The notes under the pieces were generated by a model. The model saw nothing but the letters and a program-made list of their open reading frames with translations. It made no database searches and had not been told where the DNA came from. DNA of 58,430 bases from Myxococcales bacterium (GTDB taxonomy: Bacteria > Myxococcota > Myxococcia > Myxococcales > Myxococcaceae): the NCBI GenBank assembly GCA_030681895.1, contig JAUXRI010000269.1, positions 1 through 58,430 on the forward strand, in the 5' to 3' direction. Below are positions 1-9,368 of this stretch, piece by piece (position 1 is the stretch's first letter; every line of letters begins with the position of its first letter). The position numbers were made by a program, and so were the translations under genes.

Positions 1-2050
1 TCCACGCGGGGGCCATCGGGTTGAGGCGGGCGAAGACACCGTCGCCGGCCACCCAGAGGGTTCCGTTGACGAGCTTGCAGCTGGTGAGGGTTCGGCCGGC
101 CATGGGGAAGGGCACGGCCATCCACGGGCCGCCCGATCGTCGAAGCACCGTCGAGTTGGCGCCGCACGCCACGGCCTGGCCGACGACGGGGCAGTCGACG
201 CTCAGCAGGTCGTTCACGGTGGTGACGGTGGGGTCGCGCGTCGCGATGGTGGCGGCGATGGAGAAGAGGGCGCCCCCCGTGCCGACGGCCCAGGCCTCGG
301 TGTCACTGGCGCGGCAGACGCTCTTGAAGGTGGTGCTGGGCGCCGACGCCGAGATGCGGGTGTAGCCGGCGAAGCTGACCCTCGCGAGGAGCCCCGCGTT
401 CACGCCGTCGCGCCCCGCGACGAGAATCGTCTGCACGCCGTTTCGCCCTTCGGCGGCCTCGAGGTTGTACTGCGGGCTGCTGGGCGGCCGGCGGAACTCG
501 TAGGCATCGGCGCCGGCGTGGAGCACTGCCAGGTCGCCCTTCTTCGAGACCAGCGTCAGCTCGTTGTTGAAGCTGGTGGCGCCCACGAAGTCGACGCCGA
601 GGTCGAGCGCGTCGGTGCGCTCGGTCGGCAGCGTGCGCCGGTAGAAGACGTTGTTCACGTTCTTGAGGCGGTTGACCTCGGCGACCACCACGCCGGCGCT
701 CTCGGAGGGCGAGAGGTGCTCCTCACCGAAGAAGGTGTCGAGCTGAGTCACCTGCACGGGCGCGGCGCTGGTGCCAGCCACGCGGTACAGCCGGCCCTGC
801 CCCATTCCCGAGCTGGTCTGTACCCAGACGGGCCGCGTCCCTCCCGAGGGAGGACCGCCGGTGATGCCGACGAGGCCGTCACCGGTGAGCAACGAGAGGT
901 TGCTCGCGACGAAGCTGCCCACCGAGGTGTGGCGCAGCGAGCTGTTGTCGTCGAAGCCGCAGAGCGCATCCTGCCCGCCCGAGGCAGGCACCTCGAGCCA
1001 GGGCCCGAGGCTGGCGCAGCTGCGGGGGTTGGTGGCGTCGGTGTCGACGAACCACGACGTCGAGCTCGCTGCGTTCCGGTAGGCCACGCACGAGCGCCGC
1101 GAGCCCGAGAGGTTGGTGCACAGGCCGGCGAGGCGCTCCCGCTGCGTCTCGTCGACCCACAGGCTCGTCATCGTGAACGCGCTGGCGTTGGTGGTCGGCA
1201 GGGCGCCCGTCGTCCACGTCATGCCGTTCCACTTGGCGAAGTTGCCGGCCGTGTCGGCGATGAGCACCAACATGTCGCTCGAGCCGTCGACGCCGATGAG
1301 GTTGGCGGTCGTCGAGAGGGCGGGCACGGGGGTGGTGAGGAAGGTGCCGGCCGTCCGGTCCCAGCGCCACACGGTGCGGTTCTCACCGACGACCCACGCC
1401 AGGTTCTGCGAGGTGAAGTTCACCGCCTTGAGCGTGATGCCGGCAGTGGGCGCGGCGACCGTCGACCAGCGGCTGCCGTTCCACTGGCTGACCTGGCTGC
1501 GATCTCCGACCGCGACGACGGCGCTGCCGGTGGAGCCTGGCGCGAGGTCGATGGCGTTGACGGCGAAGCGCAGCCGCGGGCCGACTTGCGTGACGGTCAG
1601 CGGGCACGCACCAGCGACACACGCACCCGGTGCGCAGTCACGCTCGAAGGTGTCGAAGACGCAGGCGCCGGTGAGGGCGTCGCAGCGGCCCGGGCCCGAG
1701 AACGAGCGCGCCGTGGTCCCCACACACGTCGCAGCCGGCAGCACCGTGCACGTGACGTTGGCGCAGAGGTCGCCGCCGCCGCCACCGCCGCCTGTCGCGC
1801 TTCCACCACCGTCTCCACCGCCCGCCGCTCCGCCCGCGTCTCCACCTGCGACGCCGCCCGCGGTCACGAAGCCCCCGCCCGTCGCATCACCGCCGCCGGC
1901 ACCCATCGCCAGCCGGCACGAGAAGCTCACGCAGGCGTAGCCGATGGGGCACGGGTCGAGCTCGTTGCAGCGGTGGCCCTCGGGGTCGACCATCACGGCC
2001 ATGTTGCAGGCCGCGAGAAGGAAGGGAGCGAGCAGCCACAGGCGTCTCAT
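1..2050 (-). CDS. Large secreted lipoprotein, 3' end cut by window edge
   Basis: The frame is open from an ATG at 2050 to the left edge (at least 683 codons), so the C-terminus is missing. The product begins with a short lipoprotein signal ending in LLAAC (Cys15), then a Cys-rich stretch, then a Gly/Ala-Gly-Gly low-complexity linker at about residues 40-75, a typical myxobacterial surface-protein layout. The rest is rich in Trp-Val-Gly and Val-Ala-Gly strand-like segments (for example TLWVAGDGVFARLNP near the edge), suggesting a beta-propeller or other repeated beta fold, but I recognise no named domain. The ATG overlaps the TGA of the upstream gene by four bases (ATGA), so the two are probably co-translated. 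Function unknown; probably anchored in the outer membrane or exposed on the surface. A long open frame on the opposite strand is only a GC-rich shadow. Confidence 0.8.
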   Translation of the reverse strand, partial: MRRLWLLAPFLLAACNMAVMVDPEGHRCNELDPCPIGYACVSFSCRLAMGAGGGDATGGGFVTAGGVAGGDAGGAAGGGDGGGSATGGGGGGGDLCANVTCTVLPAATCVGTTARSFSGPGRCDALTGACVFDTFERDCAPGACVAGACPLTVTQVGPRLRFAVNAIDLAPGSTGSAVVAVGDRSQVSQWNGSRWSTVAAPTAGITLKAVNFTSQNLAWVVGENRTVWRWDRTAGTFLTTPVPALSTTANLIGVDGSSDMLVLIADTAGNFAKWNGMTWTTGALPTTNASAFTMTSLWVDETQRERLAGLCTNLSGSRRSCVAYRNAASSTSWFVDTDATNPRSCASLGPWLEVPASGGQDALCGFDDNSSLRHTSVGSFVASNLSLLTGDGLVGITGGPPSGGTRPVWVQTSSGMGQGRLYRVAGTSAAPVQVTQLDTFFGEEHLSPSESAGVVVAEVNRLKNVNNVFYRRTLPTERTDALDLGVDFVGATSFNNELTLVSKKGDLAVLHAGADAYEFRRPPSSPQYNLEAAEGRNGVQTILVAGRDGVNAGLLARVSFAGYTRISASAPSTTFKSVCRASDTEAWAVGTGGALFSIAATIATRDPTVTTVNDLLSVDCPVVGQAVACGANSTVLRRSGGPWMAVPFPMAGRTLTSCKLVNGTLWVAGDGVFARLNPMAPAW

Positions 2051-2946
2051 CGCGTCGCCTCGTCGGCCTTCATGCCGGGCTCGGGCATCGAGATGACGAA
2101 GAGCGCGCCGCCGGTCGCCGCGGCCACGCCGCCTGCGATGAACAAGACGTTGGCGACGGTGGCCTTGCCGTTCGACGCCGCCGCGGCTTCGCGGGCTTCG
2201 CGCACCGTGAGGGCCCGGTCTGCCGAGCGCGTGGCATCGGACGACGCGAGCGCCCCCATGACGAGCCCGGTGCCGAGCGCCGCCGCGCCGAGGCCCATGG
2301 CGATGAACGACGCGATGCGGGTGCCAGAGGGGCCCGCGACGGGCGTCGCCGGCTTCACGACGTCGACGGCCGCGGGCTCGGCGCTCACCGTGGCGGCCAC
2401 GAGCGGCGGGCGCACGGGCTCGAACCACACGGTCGTCACCTGGCCGAGCTTCACCTGCACCGTCTGCCGCTTCGTGCCGCGGCCGAACTCGCCTTCCACC
2501 ACGTACTCACCGGGAGCCAGGAACATCGCCGCCGGCGGCGCGGGGAAGTGCCGCCCTGCGATGGTGAGGCTGAGCGCGCCGGGCGCGAACACCTCGAGCA
2601 GGCTCCGGCCGTCATCTTCTTCTCGCGACAGGGTGCGGTCGACGCGGGTGATGATCTCCCTCGCGTCGGACGCATCGGGCGCGCGCTGCAGGTAGAGCCG
2701 GTCGTAGAGGGTGGCGAACTCCACGTCGCCCAGCTTCTCGAAGCTCCGCGCGAGATCGAACGCCACCTCGGGCGTCACCTTCATGCGGTCGGCGTCGCGG
2801 AACAGGGCGATGGCCGCGCCGTACTCACCCTTCGAATACAGGGCCTCGGCCCGCTCGAACGAGTCGTTGAAGCGTTTGGTCTCGGCTTCGCCCGGCATGG
2901 GCAGAGCCGACATCATCGCCACGCTGGCCAGGAGGGCGTGCACCAC
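2047..2946 (-). CDS. PEGA-like/TPR envelope protein
   Basis: A 299-residue protein starting at GTG; an in-frame TAG five codons upstream excludes a much longer form. It has a weak signal peptide (residues 1-17 or so), a TPR-like helical repeat (about 20-90, including SKGEYGAAIALFRDAD), then a PEGA-like beta domain (about 120-175) built around FLAPGEYVVEGEFGRG. Two hydrophobic segments follow in the C-terminal third (about 205-230 and 265-285), separated by a charged Ala-rich helix. This domain order is common in Myxococcota envelope proteins of unknown role that often sit beside lipoproteins or kinases. It ends by overlapping the start of the next lipoprotein gene (ATGA), so they likely form a two-gene operon. 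No catalytic motif is visible. Whether the last two segments cross the membrane or are structural is uncertain. Confidence 0.75.
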   Translation of the reverse strand: MVHALLASVAMMSALPMPGEAETKRFNDSFERAEALYSKGEYGAAIALFRDADRMKVTPEVAFDLARSFEKLGDVEFATLYDRLYLQRAPDASDAREIITRVDRTLSREEDDGRSLLEVFAPGALSLTIAGRHFPAPPAAMFLAPGEYVVEGEFGRGTKRQTVQVKLGQVTTVWFEPVRPPLVAATVSAEPAAVDVVKPATPVAGPSGTRIASFIAMGLGAAALGTGLVMGALASSDATRSADRALTVREAREAAAASNGKATVANVLFIAGGVAAATGGALFVISMPEPGMKADEATR

Positions 2947-3015
2947 GGACCGGCGGCCCTACACCAGCCGTTGGCCGACATACAACTACCGCAGCACACA
3001 TGAGGCGCCAGCGTG

Positions 3016-4491
3016 TCAGCTGAGGGGGTCGGTATTGCCCTGCGCCTCGGCGACGACGCCGCGCTTGAGCAGCTCCGCGAGGATGCGTTCTGCGTGGCGT
3101 TCGTCGAGCTCGGCGGCGGTGGCGACGTCGGCGAGGGTGGCCGGGGCCTGGCGGAGCGCGCTGATCAGCTTCAGCTCCGGCGCCGACGCCGCGCGCCCGT
3201 ACATCGCGGCGAGCTCTTCGTTGATGCACAGCCGGCGGGGCGACCCCACCAGCTCGTGAATGCGCGCCGCAGCGAACCGGAGCAGGCCCTTGTGCACGTC
3301 GGCGAGCGCGGAAAACAGCTCAGGCGCCTCGCGCACGTGCTCGACCTGGGTGGGCACGAAGCGGCCGCGGGCACGGCTGGTGATGATGGCCTCGAGCGCC
3401 GAGATGCCTTCGACCCGCAGGCTCCCGTTCTGGGCGACGGCGCGAATGAGGCGGCCCTGTGAGACGACGACCTCGTAGCGGCCCAGCTCGTCTTCGAGCT
3501 CGAGGCGGCCGACGGCGTCATGCTCGGCGAGGAGCGAGAGCAGCCAGTGCGCGCCGACGGTGATCAGCTCGACGTCGAACTCGCGCTGGGTCGCGAGGGC
3601 TTCGCGGAGCGACCGTCTCGGCGCGGTCAGCAGCGCGAGCGCATCGACCAACTCACGGGAGCGGCCCGTCTTCTTCAGGTAGGCCCGCGCACCAGACTTC
3701 GCGGCGCGCAACGTCATCACCGAGTCCTCGTAGGCCGAGAGCAGCACGACCGGGATTTCGCGCGTCACGTGGTCGGCCCGCAGCGTGCGCAAGAGGCCCC
3801 AGCCGTCGAGCCGCGGCATGTCGATGTCGGACACCACGACGTCGATGGGGAAGCGCTCGATCACCCCCAGCGCGGCCGCGCCGTCGGGCGCCGAGATGAC
3901 CTTGTACCCTTCACGCTCCAGCAGCTTCTGCAGCAGCCCGCGCAGCGCGTCGTCGTCTTCTGCGATGAGCACCTGCGTCGTCGGGCGCGGAGCCGACGGC
4001 ACGGGAGTCACCTGTGCCTCGAACGCCAGGGGAGAGTCGTCGATGCCCAGCATCTGCTCGAGCGCAGCCGCACCGTCGAGCCAGCAGAAGCTCGCCGTCG
4101 ACAGGTGGCCCCGCTGGAAGGTGGCGACGCCCTCGAGCGGGCTGCCCATCAACACCCTCACACTGCCGGTGAGCTGGTTCTTCAGGGCCCAGGCGGTGAA
4201 ACGCTCGGTGACGGTGGACTCGGCCGTCGAGAGCTCGAGCCGCTTGAGCTGCGCCTCGGTGAGCACCACGTTCGCGCCGAGCCGGAACAGACGCGCTGCG
4301 GCGTTGACGTCGACCGGCGCTTCGGTGACGACGATGACGGGAAGACCACCTCTCACGGGCGGCGAGGCGACCACGTCTTCGGGGCTGCTGACGATGGCTT
4401 CGCCCTGACGCTCGGAGGGCTCGAGGCCAGCGGCCTGAACTGCACGCGCCAGGCTCAGGCTCCGAACGGTGACACGGTTCACGTCGAACAT
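3016..4491 (-). CDS. Response regulator, PATAN-REC-PATAN
   Basis: Starting at the ATG at 4491 gives 491 residues; an upstream ATG at 4632 would run into the divergent polymerase-like gene and reads as non-coding. A receiver domain lies at about 173-285 with the acidic pocket AEDDD, phospho-acceptor Asp222 in SDIDMPRLDG, and the conserved Lys in AYLKKTG. It is flanked by regions resembling DUF4388/PATAN, one before it (about 98-160, QLTGSVRVLMGSPLEGVATF) and one after it (about 305-400, VGRLELEDELGRYEVVVSQGRL). PATAN domains act as phosphorylation-dependent protein-interaction switches in type IV pilus and motility signalling in other bacteria. There is no DNA-binding domain. The C-terminal 70 residues look helical and winged-helix-like. 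The cognate histidine kinase is not in the window. A gliding or pilus regulatory role is an inference from the family. Confidence 0.85.
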   Translation of the reverse strand: MFDVNRVTVRSLSLARAVQAAGLEPSERQGEAIVSSPEDVVASPPVRGGLPVIVVTEAPVDVNAAARLFRLGANVVLTEAQLKRLELSTAESTVTERFTAWALKNQLTGSVRVLMGSPLEGVATFQRGHLSTASFCWLDGAAALEQMLGIDDSPLAFEAQVTPVPSAPRPTTQVLIAEDDDALRGLLQKLLEREGYKVISAPDGAAALGVIERFPIDVVVSDIDMPRLDGWGLLRTLRADHVTREIPVVLLSAYEDSVMTLRAAKSGARAYLKKTGRSRELVDALALLTAPRRSLREALATQREFDVELITVGAHWLLSLLAEHDAVGRLELEDELGRYEVVVSQGRLIRAVAQNGSLRVEGISALEAIITSRARGRFVPTQVEHVREAPELFSALADVHKGLLRFAAARIHELVGSPRRLCINEELAAMYGRAASAPELKLISALRQAPATLADVATAAELDERHAERILAELLKRGVVAEAQGNTDPLS

Positions 4492-4597
4492 CGTCGAGAG
4501 TTCGTAGTCAGCCCTGTGCCGGGTTTCCACGGCTGATCGCTGATTCGTGAGGCCGCCAGATGGCGTTCCCGAGACGCTCCAGTACAACCGCGATGGA

Positions 4598-7162
4598 ATG
4601 ACGGAGCGCACGCTCATCGCGTCGGCGACCAACCTGCTCGTGCGCGGCTTTCAGGTCGTGCCGGTGGACCGGAAGTCGCGCGCGGGAGAACCCGTCAACG
4701 GCCTGTATGCGGTCGCGAGGGCGCTCCATCGGGTGATTGCGTCGAAGCGGCCAACCCGGGCGCTCGCCGTCGTCGACCCGACCCCGAAGGCATCGTGGCC
4801 TGCGGCGCTCACGCCTCAGCTCGCTTTGCTCCCCGAGCTGTGCCGCGCGCTGGGCCTGCAGGTCATCGAGAGCGCCGACGAGCTCAACCTCTGCGCGAGT
4901 TATGCCCACGCCGCGCTGGCGTTGGGGGACGACGTGCTCATCGCGGGGGTCGACAAACGGTACGCGCAGCTCGTGAGTGAGCGGTGCTGGTGGTTCGACG
5001 CGAACAAGGACGTCCGCTACACGACGGAGATCGTCCAGAAGCGCTTCGCCGTGCCGCCGTCGCAGATCGCGCAATGGCTGGCGCTGGTGGGCGACGAAGA
5101 CCAGGTGCCCGGCATCAAAGGCATCGGCGCGAAGGGCGCGAGCGAGTTCCTCGCGGAGCACGGCTCCCTCGAGGCGGTGCTGCCGACGCTCGACACGCTC
5201 GAGGGCCGCGTAGCGAAGGCGCTCCGGGCGGCGAAGGACGAACTCCCCGGCGCGCTGGCGCATGCACGGCTCGAGACGACGCGGGCGCTGCCGGTGCCGC
5301 TCGTCGCGCTCGCGTACGTCGAGCCGAACGCCACCACGTTGAACGCGCTCTTCGAGCTGCTCGCCTTCTCGGAGCTGCTGGTCGCTGATGCTCCTTCGTC
5401 GCAGGTCGAGGTCTGTGAGAACGAAGCGCTGATGTCGCGGCTCGCAGCATGGAAGACGACGCCCGTCGCGCTCGAGGCGTTGATCGACGAGGTCGACGCG
5501 CGTGGCGCCCTCGTCGGCGTCGGGCTCTCCATCGGTGACGGCACCGGCTGTTACGTCGCAGCCGGAAGTCGTGCGTGGCCGGCGCTGGTGGCGTGGCTTC
5601 AGGACTCCACCACACCGAAGCAGGGCCACGATCTCGTCGGCCTGATGGTGGCGCTGCGCAGAAGCGGCGTGACGCTCGCGGGCGTAGTCGGCGACTCCGC
5701 CTGCTCGTCCCATCTCAGCCAGCCGAGTAACTGGGCGCCGCACGACCTGACGCTGGTGGCCAAACACGTGCTCGGCCGCGCGCTCCCGGACGACGACGAG
5801 GTGCTGGGGGTCGGCAAGGCGCGCAAGACATGGAGCGCGCTCTCCATCGATCGCGCCGCCCAGGTCGCAGGCCAACGCGCCGACGCGTCTGCAGCCATCT
5901 CCACGAAGCTCGCGCCCGGCGTCGAGCCGGCGCTGCTGAAGGAGTACCTCGCGCTCGAAGAGACGCTCGTGCGCATGGAGCTCACCGGCCTGATGGTCGA
6001 CCGGTCGGAGCTCGAGCGCGCCGAGGCGTCGTTCGCGACCATCGAAGCGGAGCTCGAGAAGGAGATCGCCCGGCTCGCTGGCCACACCTTCAACATCAAC
6101 TCGTCCAAACAGCTCGGCGCGGTGTTGTTCGAACAGCTCAAGCTGCCCATCGTCTCCCACACCAGGACGGGCTGGAGCACCGCCAACGAAGCGCTCGAGC
6201 GCATCTCAGACGCGCACCCCATCGTGCCGCTCGTCATGCGCTGGCGTGGGCTGCGACGGCTGCGAGACAGCTGGCTCATCTCCCTTCGCACCTGCATCGA
6301 CACGGACAGCCGCGTGCACTCGCGCTTCCATCTGGCGCGCTCGTTCTCTGGCCACCTCATCAACACCAGGCCCGACCTCGGCCGCGTGCCGGGGCGAACG
6401 CCAGAGATGTCGCGCGTGCGTCGCGCCTTCGTGGCGCCACCGGGAACGCTGCTGATGTCGGTCGACTTCAACCAGCTCGGCCTCTACGTGCTCGCGCACC
6501 TCACGAAAGACCCCGCGCTGGTCGAGCCGCTGCGCACCCGCGCGGACCTGCATCGGCTCACGGCGGCTGCGGTGCTCGAGAAGCCGGCTGATCAGCTGAC
6601 GCTCGAGGAGCGGCAGGTCGGGAAGGTCGTCAACTTCGCCACGTTCGCGGGGCAAGGCGCGAGCTCATTGGCGATGCAGCTCGGCATCAGCGCGCAGGAG
6701 GCGAAGGCGTACATCGCGCGGTTCGACCAACGCTACGCGAAGGTGCGCGCGTTCCAGGACGAGCAGCTGCGGCTCGCGAAGACGCAGGGCTTCATCGTCA
6801 CCATCTCGGGCCGGCGCTGGCCCATCGGTGGGCTCGAGTCGCTCGACTCGCAGCTCTTGTCCTACGCCGAACGGCTCGCGCGCCGCGCCACGCACGAGGG
6901 CTCGGTGTCCGACGTCTCCCGCCGCGCCCTGCTCGACGTCGACACGGCGCTGCGACGTGAAGGCCTGCGCACGGTGCCGCTCCTGCAAATCCTCGACGAG
7001 GTGTTGTTCGAGGTGCCCGAAGAGGATCTCCAGCGCGCGGCGAAGGTCTGCTCGCACGCGATGCGAAACGCGTTCCTCCTCGAGGTGCCGCTGGTGGTGG
7101 GCGTCGAGGCCGGAAAGACGTGGGCCGACCTCGAGCCGGTGCCTCTGGACGCAAGTCAATAG
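4598..7162 (+). CDS. Divergent DNA polymerase I (family A) paralogue
   Basis: 854 residues, collinear with PolA: 5'-nuclease region (1-290), exonuclease-like region (290-440), polymerase (440-854). Start chosen at ATG 4598. The three-domain order is clear, but active sites are heavily altered. In the 5' nuclease the first Asp is Ala10, the GDKD motif is VDKR (118-121), and the GDxxDNIPG loop is one residue short (GDEDQVPG). The DxE proofreading motif reads ALE. In the polymerase, metal-binding Asp623 (E. coli D705) and Asp800 (D882), plus Arg672, Lys676, Phe680, Gln797 and Glu801, remain, but R668 is His586, steric-gate E710 is Gly628, R712 is Tyr630, Y766 is Ala684, N845 is Arg763, Q849 is Glu767 and H881 is Leu799. 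It is either a specialised polymerase or a non-catalytic DNA-binding protein. A canonical polA is presumably elsewhere in the genome. Confidence 0.85.
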   Translation: MTERTLIASATNLLVRGFQVVPVDRKSRAGEPVNGLYAVARALHRVIASKRPTRALAVVDPTPKASWPAALTPQLALLPELCRALGLQVIESADELNLCASYAHAALALGDDVLIAGVDKRYAQLVSERCWWFDANKDVRYTTEIVQKRFAVPPSQIAQWLALVGDEDQVPGIKGIGAKGASEFLAEHGSLEAVLPTLDTLEGRVAKALRAAKDELPGALAHARLETTRALPVPLVALAYVEPNATTLNALFELLAFSELLVADAPSSQVEVCENEALMSRLAAWKTTPVALEALIDEVDARGALVGVGLSIGDGTGCYVAAGSRAWPALVAWLQDSTTPKQGHDLVGLMVALRRSGVTLAGVVGDSACSSHLSQPSNWAPHDLTLVAKHVLGRALPDDDEVLGVGKARKTWSALSIDRAAQVAGQRADASAAISTKLAPGVEPALLKEYLALEETLVRMELTGLMVDRSELERAEASFATIEAELEKEIARLAGHTFNINSSKQLGAVLFEQLKLPIVSHTRTGWSTANEALERISDAHPIVPLVMRWRGLRRLRDSWLISLRTCIDTDSRVHSRFHLARSFSGHLINTRPDLGRVPGRTPEMSRVRRAFVAPPGTLLMSVDFNQLGLYVLAHLTKDPALVEPLRTRADLHRLTAAAVLEKPADQLTLEERQVGKVVNFATFAGQGASSLAMQLGISAQEAKAYIARFDQRYAKVRAFQDEQLRLAKTQGFIVTISGRRWPIGGLESLDSQLLSYAERLARRATHEGSVSDVSRRALLDVDTALRREGLRTVPLLQILDEVLFEVPEEDLQRAAKVCSHAMRNAFLLEVPLVVGVEAGKTWADLEPVPLDASQ

Positions 7163-7242
7163 CGGTCGCCGTCGCACGCCTGCTGCCCTCTGCCCACATC
7201 GCGACTCTGGTGCGGAAGCTCGATCGCTCGCGCTGCTCGCCT

Positions 7243-9306
7243 ATGCTCCATCTCGTGCCGGCCGCCGCGCGTTTGTTGCTCATCGATGACGCCGCCCTGG
7301 CGCACAGCTTCCTCTCCTCGCTCCTCGAAGAGTCTGGCAGCCAGCACTCCCTCGAGTGGCGCTCGACGTACGCCGAGGGGCTCGAAGCGCTCCGCTCTGG
7401 CCAGTACGACTTGTGCTTCCTCGACTACGACCTCGGCACCTCGAGCGGCCTCGAGCTCTTGAAGCAGGCCGTCGCCGACGGGGTGCGGACCGGCGTGGTG
7501 ATGCTGACGGGGCAGGGCAACCGCGAGCTCGACCACGAGGCGATGAAGCTCGGCGCGCTCGACTACCTCGTGAAGAGCAACTTCTCGGCGCACGACTTCG
7601 AGCGCATGGTCCGCTACCTCGTGGAGCGGCAGCGCGCCCTCGAGAAGCTCCGCGACTCCGAGGAGCGCTACTCGCTCGCCGTCCGGGGCGCGAACGACGG
7701 CATCTTCGACTGGCTGGTGGGCGACGACACCGCGCACCTCTCGCCGCGCTTCAAGGCCATTCTCGGGTACGACGACGCCGACCTGCCCAACCGCCTCGAG
7801 ACCTGGCGCTCGCGGGTTCACCCCGACGATCTGCGTGGCGTGAACGACAAGCTCGACGCGCACGTGCGCGGCCACTCCGACTACTTCGAGCACGAGCACC
7901 GGCTGCAGCACAAAGACGGCACCTTTCGCCACGTGCTGATGAAAGGGCAGGCCGTTCGGGACCGGGCCGGTCGCGCCCGCCGCGTCGCGGGCTCCTTCAC
8001 CGACGTCACCGTCTCGCGCGCGCATGACGTGCTCACCGGGCTGCCGAACCGGGTGCTCTACCTCGACCGCCTCGAGATGGCGTTTCATCGCAGCCGACGC
8101 GACCCCGAGTTCGGCTTCGCGCTGCTCTTCGTCGACCTCGACCGCTTCAAGAGCGTCAACGACAGCCTGGGCCACTCCGCCGGTGACGAGCTCCTCGTGC
8201 AGCTGTCGCAGCGCCTGCTCGGGTGCGTGCGCCTGGTCGACACCGTGGCGCGCCTGGGTGGAGACGAGTTCACCGTGCTGCTCGAAGACTCGCGAGAGCC
8301 CGACGGCCCTGCGCGCGTCGCCACCCGCATGCTCGACGCGCTCAAGGCCCCGTTCACCTTGAGCTCGGGCCACGAGGTGTTCTCGTCGGTGAGCATCGGC
8401 ATCGTCACGTCTTCCTCCGCGTACGCGCACCCCGAGGAGCTGCTCCGCGACGCCGACACCGCGATGTACGAGGCGAAGGCCGCGGGCCGTGGGCAGTTCG
8501 TCATGTTCGACCCCACGATGCGCGACCGGGCGATGCACGTGCTGTCGGTGGAGTCGGGCCTGCGACACGCCATCGACGAGTCGCAGCTCGTCACGTACTA
8601 CCAGCCCATCGTCGACCTCGGCACGCGCCGCGTCGTCGGCTTCGAGGCGCTCGTGCGGTGGCAACACCCGACGCGTGGGTTGCTCGCGCCGGTCGACTTC
8701 ATCGCCATCGCCGAAGACACCCGCCTCATCACCCTCATCGACCTCTTCGTGATGCGTCAGGCCTGCGCGCAGCTGGCGCAGTGGCGGCAGCTCCCGGGGC
8801 GTGGCGACCTCTACATCTCGCTCAACGCGTCACGGGTGCAGTTCACGCGAACGGTCTTCCCGACCGAGCTCGTCCAGGTGCTGGAAAAGGCGAAGGTGCC
8901 CGCGAGCGCCGTGCGGCTCGAGGTGACCGAGTCGGTGGCGATGGGCGAGCGCAGCCTGGTGCTCCCGCAGCTCGAGCGCCTCGACCAGCTGGGCGTGCAG
9001 CTGGTCATCGACGACTTCGGCGTGGGCTACGCGTCACTCTCGGTGCTGCAGGAGTTCCCGTTCAAGGGCCTGAAGGTCGACCGCAGCTTTGTGTCCAAGC
9101 TCGAGACGGCCCCGCGCCACGTCGGCATCGTGCGCGCGTTGATGCATCTGTCGCAGGCGCTCGACCTCACCATCGTCGCCGAGGGCATCGAGACCGAGGG
9201 TCAGCTCCGCGCGTTGGTGGAGCTCGGCTGCTCGCTCGGTCAGGGCTACCTGCTGGGCAGGCCGCTGACCGCCGAGGCCGCGACGGCGGTGCTCGGTCGC
9301 AGCTGA
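7243..9306 (+). CDS. REC-PAS-GGDEF-EAL cyclic-di-GMP signalling protein
   Basis: 687 residues from the ATG at 7243; a longer frame back to 7120 would overlap the polymerase-like gene and has no protein-like sequence. Domain order: receiver (8-125; IDD pocket, acceptor Asp61 in FLDYDLG, Lys in DYLVKSN), a PAS_3-type sensor (about 140-260; HPDD and HKDGTFRHV motifs), GGDEF (about 265-430) and EAL (about 440-685). The diguanylate cyclase signature GGDEF (339-343) is intact. The phosphodiesterase site keeps EAL (468-470), the Asn in LNASRVQF, Glu in EVTES, the DD pair in IDDFGVGYAS, Lys in LKVDRSF and Glu in AEGIET, so both activities look possible. It probably makes or degrades c-di-GMP under phosphorelay control. 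It lies 80 bases after the polymerase-like gene on the same strand; whether they share a transcript is unclear. Confidence 0.92.
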   Translation: MLHLVPAAARLLLIDDAALAHSFLSSLLEESGSQHSLEWRSTYAEGLEALRSGQYDLCFLDYDLGTSSGLELLKQAVADGVRTGVVMLTGQGNRELDHEAMKLGALDYLVKSNFSAHDFERMVRYLVERQRALEKLRDSEERYSLAVRGANDGIFDWLVGDDTAHLSPRFKAILGYDDADLPNRLETWRSRVHPDDLRGVNDKLDAHVRGHSDYFEHEHRLQHKDGTFRHVLMKGQAVRDRAGRARRVAGSFTDVTVSRAHDVLTGLPNRVLYLDRLEMAFHRSRRDPEFGFALLFVDLDRFKSVNDSLGHSAGDELLVQLSQRLLGCVRLVDTVARLGGDEFTVLLEDSREPDGPARVATRMLDALKAPFTLSSGHEVFSSVSIGIVTSSSAYAHPEELLRDADTAMYEAKAAGRGQFVMFDPTMRDRAMHVLSVESGLRHAIDESQLVTYYQPIVDLGTRRVVGFEALVRWQHPTRGLLAPVDFIAIAEDTRLITLIDLFVMRQACAQLAQWRQLPGRGDLYISLNASRVQFTRTVFPTELVQVLEKAKVPASAVRLEVTESVAMGERSLVLPQLERLDQLGVQLVIDDFGVGYASLSVLQEFPFKGLKVDRSFVSKLETAPRHVGIVRALMHLSQALDLTIVAEGIETEGQLRALVELGCSLGQGYLLGRPLTAEAATAVLGRS

Positions 9307-9368
9307 CTCCGCCATGAACGCAGGACGATGAGCCCCTTTGTCCCGTGCTGGCGCGAAGGCCTACGGCT

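Noticed and set aside
518..2695. A 725-codon open frame on the plus strand
   Set aside because: It is antisense to the lipoprotein and PEGA genes, is Arg/Ala/Gly-rich with no domain pattern, and lacks a ribosome-binding site; GC-rich codon usage opens the opposite strand.
4598..7162. Calling the polymerase paralogue a phage-defence gene
   Set aside because: No defence neighbours, integrase or toxin are present; the altered active site is real but does not by itself show immunity.
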